Assembly: GCF_030056665.1 (NCBI RefSeq)
Contig: NZ_JASHIG010000027.1
DNA length: 64,000 nucleotides
Source of the DNA: Flectobacillus roseus
GTDB taxonomy: Bacteria > Bacteroidota > Bacteroidia > Cytophagales > Spirosomataceae
Reading direction: 5' to 3' (one strand)
Both the position numbers and the translations under genes were made by a program. Each line of letters begins with the position of its first letter. The first letter of the stretch is position 1. Below the pieces are notes generated by a model. It was not told where the DNA came from, did no database searches, and saw only the letters and a list, made by a program, of their open reading frames with translations. This document shows positions 17,371 through 26,191 of the stretch, piece by piece.

Positions 17371-18693
17371 ATGGAGTTATTTACTAAATCTCCCGTTAAG
17401 GAAGCACAACGTGCGTCAGGTTCAGAGGCTGAGTCTATTGGGCTAGAAGCACGCAAAAAAATGAAGAAAATGAAGTCTTTTCAAATACCAGAACTCTATA
17501 AGAGTAGTATCATTGGAGGAATCAAGGAAAAACGTCGCCAAAAGGACAAGCTAAAGAAGGACTTTACGCCAACATTGCTTGATTTTGGTACTGTACGTTT
17601 CTTGATTTCAAGACATTTTGGATTTTGCTATGGTGTTGAAAATGCGGTAGAGATAGCGTATAAAACCATCGATGAGAATCCCAACAAACGAATTTTCTTG
17701 CTTTCTGAGATGATTCATAATCCCGACGTAAATGCAGATTTGCTGAGTCGTGGAGTACAGTTTATCATGAATACTTCGGGTGATCAACTGATCGAATGGG
17801 AATCTCTTACCAGCGATGATGTTGTCATTGTACCTGCTTTTGGGACAACTTTGGAGATACAACAAAAACTCTCAGATATCGGTATCAATGCCTATCAGTA
17901 TGATACAACTTGCCCGTTTGTTGAAAAGGTATGGAACCGTGCATCTGCTATTGGACAAAAGGATTATACCATTGTCGTACATGGCAAACCTTCGCATGAA
18001 GAAACTCGTGCGACTTTTTCGCATGCCAAACAAAACGCTCCAACAATCGTGGTGAAGGACATGAAGCAAACGGTTGAGCTGGCAAAATATATCACAGGAG
18101 AAAAACCTCAAGCAGATTTTTATACAGAATTTAAGGGGCAATACTCTGAAAATTTTGATATTGAAAAAGATTTGCGCCGTATTGGTGTAGTCAATCAAAC
18201 AACAATGTTGGCATCTGATACACAGGCTATCGCTGATTATCTCAAAAATGTCATGCGTGAGAAATATCACGTGGAAGGACTTGATATTACTTCTTATTTT
18301 GCCGACACTCGTGATACTCTTTGTTATGCTACCAATGATAACCAAAGTGCCACATATGGTTTGTTAGAGAAAGATGCCGATTTAGTGATTGTAGCTGGAG
18401 GATATAATTCTTCAAATACCTCGCATTTGGTAGAACTGTGTGAGCAAAAACTTCCTACTTATTTTATTTCTTCGGCGGATAAGATTCTATCTGAAAACTT
18501 AATTAGCCATTTTGACTTACATGCAAAAAGTGAAAAGGTGACAGAAAACTTTCTTCCAAATAAAAATACAACTACTATAATGTTGACTTGCGGTGCATCA
18601 TGTCCTGATGCAGTTGTGGAGGCAATTCTTCTTCGATTATTATCTTTTTTCCCTGATACCAAAAATGTGGACGAAGTCGTAACCCAACTTTAG
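17371..18693 (+). CDS. ispH: 4-hydroxy-3-methylbut-2-enyl diphosphate reductase
   Basis: Iron-sulfur enzyme of the last step of the MEP isoprenoid pathway, producing IPP and DMAPP. The three cluster cysteines are C86 (HFGFCYGVENAV), C181 (YDTTCPFVEKVW) and C318 (RDTLCYATNDNQ); the acid/base region is HGKPSHEETRATF. It has 440 aa against about 316 in E. coli. The extra length is a Lys-rich N-terminal extension of about 70 residues and small internal insertions, and the long form is to my knowledge usual in this phylum. Two further cysteines (C407, C411) lie in TCGASCPDA where E. coli has TAGASAPD. Start at 17371 is the only ATG upstream that keeps the extension. Confidence 0.93.
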   Translation: MELFTKSPVKEAQRASGSEAESIGLEARKKMKKMKSFQIPELYKSSIIGGIKEKRRQKDKLKKDFTPTLLDFGTVRFLISRHFGFCYGVENAVEIAYKTIDENPNKRIFLLSEMIHNPDVNADLLSRGVQFIMNTSGDQLIEWESLTSDDVVIVPAFGTTLEIQQKLSDIGINAYQYDTTCPFVEKVWNRASAIGQKDYTIVVHGKPSHEETRATFSHAKQNAPTIVVKDMKQTVELAKYITGEKPQADFYTEFKGQYSENFDIEKDLRRIGVVNQTTMLASDTQAIADYLKNVMREKYHVEGLDITSYFADTRDTLCYATNDNQSATYGLLEKDADLVIVAGGYNSSNTSHLVELCEQKLPTYFISSADKILSENLISHFDLHAKSEKVTENFLPNKNTTTIMLTCGASCPDAVVEAILLRLLSFFPDTKNVDEVVTQL

Positions 18694-18736
18694 TGTTACC
18701 ATTGGTTTATTATCCATGCTTTAGGGAAAATTGTCC

Positions 18737-18767
18737 TTTGATACCCCAACAGATTACCTTAGTTTTG
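18737..18767 (+). promoter_or_regulatory. Promoter of the PaaE-like reductase
   Basis: TTTG (18737-18740), 19 bases, then TAGTTTTG (18760-18767): an exact match to the Bacteroidota consensus. Predicted transcription starts near 18774, giving a leader of about 137 bases. Confidence 0.7.
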
Positions 18768-18774
18768 TGGTCGA

Positions 18775-18820
18775 AATATCCTGAAAGTCTTATATACAAA
18801 AATAGGACTTTTAGGATATT
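18775..18820 (+). terminator. Stem-loop at the predicted transcript start (leader hairpin or ispH terminator)
   Basis: AATATCCTGAAAGTC (18775-18789) pairs with GACTTTTAGGATATT (18806-18820), one G-T pair, around a 16-base loop, followed by CTTTCCTT. It could terminate ispH, but it also begins exactly where the promoter at 18737-18767 should start its RNA, so it would form the very 5' end of the reductase mRNA. Confidence 0.5.
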
Positions 18821-18910
18821 CTTTCCTTAAATTGATTTGAAAACTGGGCTACAATTTGACTTTTATCGGGTTTGTAAAAATATTGGTCCTGTAAACTATT
18901 ATATCATTAG

Positions 18911-19978
18911 ATGAGTGCAAAATATTTCCATTTGACTGTAAAGGAGGTTATTGAAGAAACTCCAGATACAAAGACTTTTTCTTTTTGGCATCCTATCCAT
19001 CAAGCTGTCAGCTATAAGGCTGGACAGTTTTTAACTTTAATGCCAGAAATAGACGGCAAAAAAGTGCGTCGTAGCTACTCTATGTCTAGCTCACCTAACA
19101 AAGATGCTTCTATTGCTGTAACCATCAAGCGTGTGCCTGGGGGATTAGTTTCCAATTACCTCTGCGACAATCTTAAAGTTGGTGATGCCCTAGAAATGAT
19201 GGAACCTATGGGGCATTTTGTAATCGAACCAAATCCAACTAAGTCACGAGTAATCGTTTTATTTGGTGGAGGTTCTGGTATTACACCATTGATGTCTATC
19301 GCCAAATCTGTTTTGCCAGTAGAAACCGATACCAAAGTGTATTTAGTCTATGGTTCGCGAAATGAAGAAAATATCATTTTCAAAAAACAATTAGAGGAAT
19401 TAGAAAAAACTTATCAGGGACGCTTTAGAGTATTGCATGTACTAAGTCAACCTTCTTATACTTGGACAGGATACAAAACTCGTATCAACCAAGCGTCGGC
19501 AGTAACTTTCTTGAAACAAGACTTTGGTTTGGATATCGGTAAAGCTGAATATTATTTGTGTGGTCCAGAAGGTATGATGGAGCAAGTAGAAAATGCTATC
19601 AGAATATTTGGTGTAACCGATGCACAAATTCACAAAGAACATTTCTTTAGTGCGCATGATACCGCTGCCAATGAAGCAGATGAAGAGGAGGGTGGTAGCT
19701 TAAAAGAGCAGATGGTTACTATTCAATACGAAGGAGAAGATTATCAAGTATTGGTAAAACCACACGAAACGATCCTTGAAGCGGCGCTTCGCGAAGATAT
19801 AGATTTGCCGTATTCGTGTCAGGCAGGTATGTGTACTGCATGTATGGGCAAATGTTTGAGCGGAAAAGTTCAAATGGACGAAGAAGACGGTTTGACAGAC
19901 AATGAAATCAAGCAAGGCTATATTTTGACCTGTGTAGCGCACCCAGCTACATCAGGAGTAGTTATTGAGATAGAATAA
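18911..19978 (+). CDS. PaaE-like ferredoxin--NAD(P) reductase with C-terminal 2Fe-2S domain
   Basis: Electron-transfer flavoprotein of 355 aa. The N-terminal FAD-binding domain has RRSYSMSSSP; the NAD(P)-binding domain has GGGSGITPLMS and YYLCGPEGMMEQVE; a plant-type 2Fe-2S ferredoxin domain follows, with cysteines C303, C308, C311 and C341 (CQAGMCTAC then TCVAHP). This order is that of PaaE, the reductase of phenylacetyl-CoA epoxidase, and of related oxygenase reductases. No paaABCD genes lie here, so the partner oxygenase is unknown. Own promoter at 18737-18767; transcribed alone. Confidence 0.9.
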   Translation: MSAKYFHLTVKEVIEETPDTKTFSFWHPIHQAVSYKAGQFLTLMPEIDGKKVRRSYSMSSSPNKDASIAVTIKRVPGGLVSNYLCDNLKVGDALEMMEPMGHFVIEPNPTKSRVIVLFGGGSGITPLMSIAKSVLPVETDTKVYLVYGSRNEENIIFKKQLEELEKTYQGRFRVLHVLSQPSYTWTGYKTRINQASAVTFLKQDFGLDIGKAEYYLCGPEGMMEQVENAIRIFGVTDAQIHKEHFFSAHDTAANEADEEEGGSLKEQMVTIQYEGEDYQVLVKPHETILEAALREDIDLPYSCQAGMCTACMGKCLSGKVQMDEEDGLTDNEIKQGYILTCVAHPATSGVVIEIE

Positions 19979-19985
19979 ATTCTCC

Positions 19986-20029
19986 ACAATAGTTATCCAC
20001 AAGTTTTTGAAAATGTGGATAACTATTGT
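19986..20029. repeat. 16-bp inverted repeat containing two DnaA boxes
   Basis: ACAATAGTTATCCACA (19986-20001) is exactly complementary to 20014-20029 around 12 bases. Each arm holds a perfect DnaA box, TTATCCACA at 19993-20001 and its complement TGTGGATAA at 20014-20022, so two boxes face each other at close range. No T-run follows. It lies in the 528-base gap 19979-20506, which otherwise contains only the promoter below. Confidence 0.65.
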
Positions 20030-20324
20030 TAATAAGTAACAAAACACATCAAAGTATCTGATATTTCAGTATTTATACTTACCAAGGAACTATTTTTGGT
20101 AGGGCATTGTAAGGCAATTATAACTAAAGTTATTCGCTTACCGAAAAGCATTAGTAGTTTTCCAAAATAGCTTGTAGCTTTGGTCTGTAATATCAAAAAC
20201 GAGAGTCTTTTTAGTAATTCATAAAATATTTTGGATGAAATTATAAGTAAATAAAGATTTAGTTTTCAATAACCATTAAGTATCAAATTCTTACTTTATC
20301 ATTCTAAAATATGGCACAAAAATT

Positions 20325-20357
20325 CTTGGTAATCTCAAGATTTTCTACCTAATTTTG
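20325..20357 (+). promoter_or_regulatory. Probable promoter of the PurF-like gene
   Basis: TAATTTTG (20350-20357) is an exact -7 box; the -33 position has CTTG (20325-20328), one base off, with a 21-base spacer. Predicted leader is about 143 bases. The rest of the gap 20030-20506 is AT-rich and shows no gene. Confidence 0.5.
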
Positions 20358-20506
20358 TTTACTGAAAGATAACCCATCGTTAACCCTCTATTAATCTGAA
20401 TTTTATTGCGAAAAATTACCGAACCACTTTAATCTGTATAAATGGTTTCAGGAGTACTATTTTTAAATAATACTCAACAAACGCAAAATAACTACCAAGT
20501 AAAGTC

Positions 20507-22399
20507 ATGTCTGACGCAATCAAACACGAGTGTGGTATCGCACTCATCCGTCTCCGAAAAGACTATCAGTACTATATCAATAAGTACGGAACCCCGCTGT
20601 ATGGTATCAACAAGCTTTACCTAATGATGGAAAAGCAAGTGAACCGAGGACAAGATGGTGCAGGTGTAGCCAACATCAAAATTGATGTACCTGCTGGTCA
20701 CAGATATATCAGCAGATACCGTTCTGTAGAACAAAATGCTGTAGCTGATATTTTCGGAAAAATTTACAAGAAGTTTCGTAAAGGCTTGAAAGACCACAAA
20801 GACAAAGCTAAAGATGCCAAGTGGATTCAAGAAAATGTAGCATTCTCTGGTGAAGTGTTTTTGGGTCACCTGCGCTATGGTACACACGGTCAAAACGAAA
20901 TCGAAAACTGCCACCCAATGTTACGCCAAAGCAATTGGAGAAGTAGAAACTTGGTAGTTGCTGGTAACTTCAATATGACTAATGTAGAAGAACTTTTTAC
21001 GAAGTTGATCTCATTAGGACAGCATCCGAAGGAAAAAGTGGATACTGTGACTGTAATGGAAAAAATTGGTCATTTCCTCGATGAAGAAAACCAACGTCAA
21101 TTTGACTTCCACAAACATAGTTACGAAAATCCAGAGTTGTCAGATGTAATTGAAGACAACATTGATTTGCAAAGAGTATTACAGCGTTCATGCCGTGATT
21201 TTGATGGTGGATATGCAATGTGTGGAGTAACTGGGCATGGATCTGCTTTTGTAGCACGTGACCCAGCGGGTATTCGCCCAGCATTTTGGTATGCCGATGA
21301 TGAAGTCGTAGTTGTTGCCTCAGAAAAACAAGCTATCAAAACGTCGTTTAACTGTAATTACGAAGATATTCAGGAAGTACAGCCAGGTCATGCTTTAATT
21401 ATTGACAAACGTGGTAACTATTCTGAAAAGAAATTTATTGAACCACTCGAAAAGAAATCGTGTAGCTTCGAAAGAATCTATTTCTCACGCGCTTCAGATC
21501 CAGATATTTATGCCGAACGTAAAGAATTAGGACGTTTGGTAATCCCGCAAGTTCTCCAAGAAGTAAATTACGACCTCAAAAACACTGTATTCTCGTATAT
21601 TCCAAATACTGCCGAAACTGCCTTTTTGGGTATGATTGAAGGTTTGGAGGATTATCTTGCCAAAGAACGTAAGAAAGCCATTATGGGTGGAGGTTTGGCA
21701 GAGGAGACTTTGGAGGAGTTATTAACTTTCCGCCCTCGAGTTGAAAAGTTGATTTCTAAAGATGTGAAACTTCGTACTTTCATCACCAATGATGCCGACC
21801 GTAATGATATGGTGTCACATGTGTATGATACAACTTATGAAGTAATCAAAAAAGGCGTTGATAATGTTGTGTTGATTGATGACTCTATCGTAAGAGGTAC
21901 AACCCTCGAACGCTCTATTTTGAAGTTGTTGGATAAATTAGGACCTAAGAAAATCGTAATTGTTTCATCAGCACCACAAATTCGCTATCCAGATTGCTAT
22001 GGTATCGATATGTCAAGAATGAAAGATTTTGTGGCATTCCGTGCAACTTATGAATTGTTACAAGAGCGTCACATGGAAGATATTCTCGAAGATACTTTGG
22101 GTCGTTGTATAAGTGCTTTTGAATTAGGAACAGCTCATACGCAAAACTTTGTGAAGGCGATTTACGAACCATTTACAAACGAGGAGATTTCAGCTAAAAT
22201 CGCAGATATCGTAAAACCAGCAGACTTAAAAGCTGATTTGGCAATTGTTTATCAAACAGTAGACAGTCTGAACAAAGCTTGTCCATATAATCTTGGTGAC
22301 TGGTACTTTACTGGTAATTTCCCAACACCAGGAGGTAACAAAGTCGTTAACAAAGCTTTTGTAAACTTTATGAAAGGTGTCGAAATTAGAGCTTACTAG
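20507..22399 (+). CDS. Long PurF-like amidophosphoribosyltransferase
   Basis: 630 aa, against about 470-505 in ordinary PurF. The N-terminal glutaminase domain starts MSDAIKHECGIAL, so the catalytic cysteine would be C9 after removal of an 8-residue propeptide. GEVFLGHLRYGTHG and VVAGNFNMTN are recognisable glutaminase parts; DGGYAMCGVTGHGSAFVARDP also. The phosphoribosyltransferase domain carries the PRPP loop VLIDDSIVRGTTL at 455-467. Extra segments are an insertion after residue 15 and a region around 395-425. Related 600+ residue proteins occur across Bacteroidota alongside a normal PurF; whether it makes phosphoribosylamine is not settled. Single-gene, with a strong terminator. Confidence 0.85.
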   Translation: MSDAIKHECGIALIRLRKDYQYYINKYGTPLYGINKLYLMMEKQVNRGQDGAGVANIKIDVPAGHRYISRYRSVEQNAVADIFGKIYKKFRKGLKDHKDKAKDAKWIQENVAFSGEVFLGHLRYGTHGQNEIENCHPMLRQSNWRSRNLVVAGNFNMTNVEELFTKLISLGQHPKEKVDTVTVMEKIGHFLDEENQRQFDFHKHSYENPELSDVIEDNIDLQRVLQRSCRDFDGGYAMCGVTGHGSAFVARDPAGIRPAFWYADDEVVVVASEKQAIKTSFNCNYEDIQEVQPGHALIIDKRGNYSEKKFIEPLEKKSCSFERIYFSRASDPDIYAERKELGRLVIPQVLQEVNYDLKNTVFSYIPNTAETAFLGMIEGLEDYLAKERKKAIMGGGLAEETLEELLTFRPRVEKLISKDVKLRTFITNDADRNDMVSHVYDTTYEVIKKGVDNVVLIDDSIVRGTTLERSILKLLDKLGPKKIVIVSSAPQIRYPDCYGIDMSRMKDFVAFRATYELLQERHMEDILEDTLGRCISAFELGTAHTQNFVKAIYEPFTNEEISAKIADIVKPADLKADLAIVYQTVDSLNKACPYNLGDWYFTGNFPTPGGNKVVNKAFVNFMKGVEIRAY

Positions 22400-22419
22400 T
22401 TTCTAAAACGATTTTTCTC

Positions 22420-22457
22420 AAAAGCGGGTAAATGCTGTACAGTATTTACCCGCTTTT
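22420..22457 (+). terminator. Terminator after the PurF-like gene
   Basis: AAAAGCGGGTAAAT (22420-22433) pairs perfectly with ATTTACCCGCTTTT (22444-22457), with an extra CTG/CAG stem around a 4-base loop; the T-run follows directly. Confidence 0.85.
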
Positions 22458-22481
22458 ATTTTGTACAAGCAACAGCTTAGC

Positions 22482-22513
22482 TTTATCCTAAACCCAAACA
22501 TTTGCTAACTTTG
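22482..22513 (+). promoter_or_regulatory. Probable recQ promoter
   Basis: TAACTTTG (22506-22513) matches the -7 consensus exactly; TTTA (22482-22485) is one base off the -33 box, with a 20-base spacer. The leader to the recQ ATG is about 70 bases. Confidence 0.55.
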
Positions 22514-22589
22514 TGTTGAAGATGCAACATTCTACACGCTATGTTTTACAGACATCTTCATCATCATTCACTATTTATATTTTGCTAAA

Positions 22590-24728
22590 ATGGCATTGAC
22601 AAAAGAACAAGTACTCAAGCAATATTTTGGGTATGATAAATTTAGACCTCTTCAGGCTGACATTATTGATTGGGTATTGTATGGACAAGATTGTATGGTA
22701 TTGATGCCAACAGGGGGAGGGAAATCTCTTTGTTTTCAGGTACCAGCATTGATGATGCAAGGAATTACAATTGTGATTTCACCTCTCATTGCCCTAATGC
22801 ACGACCAAGTACAAGCATTACAAGCCAATGGTATTCCTTCTGCTTATATCAACTCTTCGCTTTCTGGTACCGAACGATTTGCGATAGAACGCCAATGTAA
22901 AGCTGGTGAAATAAAGCTACTATATATTTCTCCTGAAAAACTCTTTTCGAATGGATACCTCGATTGGATAAAGTCTTTGCAAGTAAGTATGGTGGCCGTG
23001 GATGAATCTCACTGTGTATCTGTTTGGGGACATGATTTTAGACCCGAATATACTCAATTACACGTGCTGAAGTCTGCCTTGCCCAATGTACCTTTTATGG
23101 CATTGACCGCTACAGCAGATAGAGTTACTAGAAAAGATGTACTGACTCAGCTGGGAATTCCCGAAGCTCGCGTCTTTATTAGTTCTTTCGACAGACCCAA
23201 CCTATCACTGTCTGTACAGCCAGGACGAAATCGTTTGAAAACGATTCAAAAGTTTATTCAAGAACGCCCTCGAAAAGCAGGTATTATATATTGTTTAAGT
23301 AGAAAAAACACAGAACAATTAGCCGACTCTCTTTTAAAGGTTGGTATATCTGCTCGATGCTATCACGCAGGAATGAGTACCGACGAGCGTGCGAAAGTAC
23401 AGGACCAATTTTTACGAGATGATATTCAGGTGATCTGTGCTACTATTGCTTTTGGAATGGGGATCGACAAGTCAAATGTTCGTTGGGTTATGCACTATTC
23501 ATTGCCTGCCAATATCGAAAGCTTTTATCAAGAAATAGGTCGTGCTGGTCGTGATGGCGTAAAAGCTGACACGCTTTTGTTTTATTCCTATAATGACCTA
23601 ATTGTTCGAAAGGATATGCTGGCGCAATCTGAATTGCCAGCGGAGATGAAAGAGGTTCAATTAGCTAAACTAGATAGATTAAAGCAATATGCAGAAGCCG
23701 AAATTTGTCGTAGACGAATTCTATTGAGCTATTTCAACGAGGAGGTCGACCATGATTGTGGTAATTGCGATGTTTGTAAAAATCCCCCTATTAGGTTTGA
23801 TGCCAGTGTGCTAGCTCAGAAAGCTCTTTCAGCAATCGCACGTACAAACGAAAAAATTGCGATGGGCATGCTGATTGATATACTTCGTGGTTCTAACAAT
23901 CGAAGAATCATTGAACATCGTTATCATGAAATCAAAACCTTTGGTGCTGGTCGTGATTTGAAATATGAAGAATGGGCAGACTATATTCAACAAATGCTTA
24001 ATTCGGGTATTATGGATATTGCCTATGACGAGCAACATGCCTTCAAACTAAACAACGCTTCTTGGTCTGTATTGAAGGATGGAAAAAAAGTACAACTTGT
24101 ACGCTTTAGACCATTTGAAGAAAAGCAAGCCGAACGTGAAGCCAATGCAGTGCCTAAGGAAAAAACTAAGCGTGAGGTGGTTCGTGATGAATTGTTTGAG
24201 CGTTTGCGATTGTTGCGTAAGCAAATTGCTGATAACTTGGATATCCCTCCGTTTGTGGTCTTTTCAGATGCAACACTTTCGGATATGGCACAGAAAAAAC
24301 CTATTTCTCCTGCCGAAATGCTCAATGTATCAGGGGTAGGAGAGCAGAAGTTCAGACAGTATGGTGATGCTTTCCTCAAAGAAATTCGAGATTTTATCAA
24401 AACTTTAGGTAAATCAGGAGGCGAAAAAGGAGATACAGCTAAAATAAGCTTTTCACTTTATGAAGAAGGGTTATCCTTAGATGAAATAGCAGAAAGAAGA
24501 GGATTAAGTCCTGTTACGATCGTATCTCATTTGGTAAAATTCTTTGAAGAAGGTCACCCTGTAGATTTACGCAAATTTGTCACTACAGTAGAGTTTAATG
24601 CTATTGCTCAAGCTATGAAAACGCTTGGTACCAAAAAAGGCGAACCTGTAAAACCTGTGTTTGATTTGTTGCAAGGCAAATACGATTACCACAAAATCAA
24701 AGTTGTGATGGCTTTGTTAGACAAATAG
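22590..24728 (+). CDS. recQ: ATP-dependent DNA helicase RecQ
   Basis: 3'-5' DNA helicase in recombination and repair; 712 aa. Domains in order: DEAD/H core with Walker A MPTGGGKSLCF (K45) and a DESH box D138-H141 followed by CVSVWGHDFRPEY; helicase C domain with AFGMGIDKSNVRWV and QEIGRAGRDG; RQC zinc site CRRRILLSYF...CGNCDVC; winged helix; HRDC domain (about 530-600, ELFERLRLLRKQIADN); and a C-terminal helix-turn-helix of the HTH_40 type (SLYEEGLSLDEIAERRGLSP). The C-terminal HTH extension makes it longer than E. coli RecQ (609 aa). It heads a transcription unit with the gene 4 bases downstream. Confidence 0.95.
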   Translation: MALTKEQVLKQYFGYDKFRPLQADIIDWVLYGQDCMVLMPTGGGKSLCFQVPALMMQGITIVISPLIALMHDQVQALQANGIPSAYINSSLSGTERFAIERQCKAGEIKLLYISPEKLFSNGYLDWIKSLQVSMVAVDESHCVSVWGHDFRPEYTQLHVLKSALPNVPFMALTATADRVTRKDVLTQLGIPEARVFISSFDRPNLSLSVQPGRNRLKTIQKFIQERPRKAGIIYCLSRKNTEQLADSLLKVGISARCYHAGMSTDERAKVQDQFLRDDIQVICATIAFGMGIDKSNVRWVMHYSLPANIESFYQEIGRAGRDGVKADTLLFYSYNDLIVRKDMLAQSELPAEMKEVQLAKLDRLKQYAEAEICRRRILLSYFNEEVDHDCGNCDVCKNPPIRFDASVLAQKALSAIARTNEKIAMGMLIDILRGSNNRRIIEHRYHEIKTFGAGRDLKYEEWADYIQQMLNSGIMDIAYDEQHAFKLNNASWSVLKDGKKVQLVRFRPFEEKQAEREANAVPKEKTKREVVRDELFERLRLLRKQIADNLDIPPFVVFSDATLSDMAQKKPISPAEMLNVSGVGEQKFRQYGDAFLKEIRDFIKTLGKSGGEKGDTAKISFSLYEEGLSLDEIAERRGLSPVTIVSHLVKFFEEGHPVDLRKFVTTVEFNAIAQAMKTLGTKKGEPVKPVFDLLQGKYDYHKIKVVMALLDK

Positions 24729-24732
24729 ATTC

Positions 24733-25176
24733 ATGAAACAAGAGGTTATAGATTATATTAAAAATCAGCTCGAAGAACGAATGCAAGCCGCTTGGGGTGC
24801 TATGCAAGCGGCTCAAGCCTCTGCCAATGAGGAAAGTAAAAGTTCTGTTGGAGACAAATACGAAACGGCACGAGCTATGGGGCAGTTAGATAGAGATATG
24901 TATGCCCGTCAATATGAACAAGCTCGTCAAGAAAGGGTTTTAATTGAAAGAATAGACCCTTTGCATACTCCACAGCATGTGTCCTTGGGTGCACTTGTGC
25001 ATACGAGTATGGGGATATTTTTGATAGCTGTTAGCTTGGGTTCAATCAAAGTTGCAGGAGAAGCCGTGATGGTAGTGTCAGCTCAATCGCCTATTGGTGC
25101 ATTGTTGATGGGGAAAGTTGTAGGCGATTCATTTGATTTTAGAGGAAAAAAACACCAAATTCAACAAATAGCTTAA
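24733..25176 (+). CDS. GreA/GreB C-terminal domain family protein
   Basis: A 147-aa protein with an N-terminal alpha-helical region rich in Ala, Gln and Glu (IKNQLEERMQAAWGAMQAAQASANEES), followed by GDKYETARAMGQLDRD and a C-terminal FKBP-like fold ending SPIGALLMGKVVGDSFDFRGKKHQI, the typical GreA/GreB ending. Gre factors rescue backtracked RNA polymerase. The N-terminal coiled coil is shorter than in real GreA (158 aa), so cleavage activity is uncertain. Proteins like this are sometimes labelled 3-oxoacyl-ACP synthase, which the sequence does not support. It begins 4 bases after recQ and is probably cotranscribed. Confidence 0.75.
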   Translation: MKQEVIDYIKNQLEERMQAAWGAMQAAQASANEESKSSVGDKYETARAMGQLDRDMYARQYEQARQERVLIERIDPLHTPQHVSLGALVHTSMGIFLIAVSLGSIKVAGEAVMVVSAQSPIGALLMGKVVGDSFDFRGKKHQIQQIA

Positions 25177-25211
25177 GTAAAATCATCTTACCCTTCATAC
25201 TGAAACTTACT

Positions 25212-26147
25212 ATGATAGAACAAACAAGAAGAGATTTTCTCAAAAAATCCTCATTAGGATTAGCAGGACTAGCATTGTCATCAAACGACTGGTTAACTAG
25301 TGCTGCTAAACCTTTTTACGAAATATCACTAGCCGAATGGTCTTTGCACAAAACTATCTTTAGTGGTAAGTTGAGTAATTTAGATTTTCCACAATTTGCC
25401 AAAAAAGAGTTTGGTTTAGAGATTGTTGAATATGTAAATCAATTTTTCCCTGATAAAGCAAAAGATAAAATCTATCTCAAAGAGTTACGCACAAGATCTG
25501 TGGATGAAGGAATCCGTAACCACTTGATTATGATCGATGCTGAAGGTGAGCTAGGAGAAGCTGATACTCAAAAACGTAAGCAAGCTGTCGAAAACCATTA
25601 CAAATGGGTGGAGGCTGCACAGTTTTTGGGCTGCCAAACTATTCGAGTAAATTCAAGAGGCGAAGGTGACCCTAAAGAAGTGGCTAAGCGATGTGTAGAA
25701 AGTTTGAGAACATTGAGTGAGTTTGGCAAAGCTCATAACATTAATATCATTGTAGAAAACCACGGCGGCTATTCTGCCAATGGTGCATGGTTGGCGGGTA
25801 TTATGAAGGAAGTTGGAATGAAAAACTGCGGAACATTGCCCGATTTTGGCAACTTCTGCTTAGAATGGAGTGGTGCCGAGTGGCATAGCCAGTGCAAAAC
25901 TCAATATGACCCATACAAAGGTACCGCCGAAATGATGCCTTATGCTAAGGGCGTCAGTGCCAAAACCTTTAACTTTGATGCTAAGGGCAACGAACCAACA
26001 ATTGATTTCATAAAAATGATGAAAGTTATTAAGAAATCAGGTTTTAGAGGAATCGTAGGAATTGAGTATGAAGGAGAAACACTAAGCGAAATTGAAGGAA
26101 TCAAAAAGACTATAGCATTGTTGAAAAAATCAACAGCTGCTATATAG
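25212..26147 (+). CDS. Tat-exported sugar phosphate isomerase/epimerase-like protein
   Basis: 311 aa. It starts with a twin-arginine signal, TRRDFLKKSSLGLAGLAL, so it should be folded in the cytoplasm and exported through Tat. The mature part is a xylose-isomerase-like (AP endonuclease 2 family) TIM barrel, with the metal-ligand type residues in IIVENHGGYSANG, LPDFGNF, VSAKTFNFDAKG and GIVGIEYEGE. Such periplasmic proteins act on sugars, but the substrate cannot be inferred. It follows the Gre-like gene by 35 bases and ends at a terminator. Confidence 0.85.
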   Translation: MIEQTRRDFLKKSSLGLAGLALSSNDWLTSAAKPFYEISLAEWSLHKTIFSGKLSNLDFPQFAKKEFGLEIVEYVNQFFPDKAKDKIYLKELRTRSVDEGIRNHLIMIDAEGELGEADTQKRKQAVENHYKWVEAAQFLGCQTIRVNSRGEGDPKEVAKRCVESLRTLSEFGKAHNINIIVENHGGYSANGAWLAGIMKEVGMKNCGTLPDFGNFCLEWSGAEWHSQCKTQYDPYKGTAEMMPYAKGVSAKTFNFDAKGNEPTIDFIKMMKVIKKSGFRGIVGIEYEGETLSEIEGIKKTIALLKKSTAAI

Positions 26148-26149
26148 CG

Positions 26150-26188
26150 AAAGCCCTTGTGTAATTGATCTTACACAAGGGCTTTTTT
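26150..26188 (+). terminator. Terminator after the TIM-barrel gene
   Basis: AAAGCCCTTGTGTAA (26150-26164) pairs perfectly with TTACACAAGGGCTTT (26171-26185), followed by a T-run. The insertion sequence begins 4 bases further on. Confidence 0.85.
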
Positions 26189-26191
26189 ATT

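Noticed and set aside
17872..18345. 157-codon antisense frame in ispH
   Set aside because: Shadow of ispH; no recognisable domain.
19986..20029. Origin of replication
   Set aside because: Only two DnaA boxes, no dnaA/dnaN/gidA neighbours and no AT-rich unwinding array; kept as a DnaA-box hairpin only.
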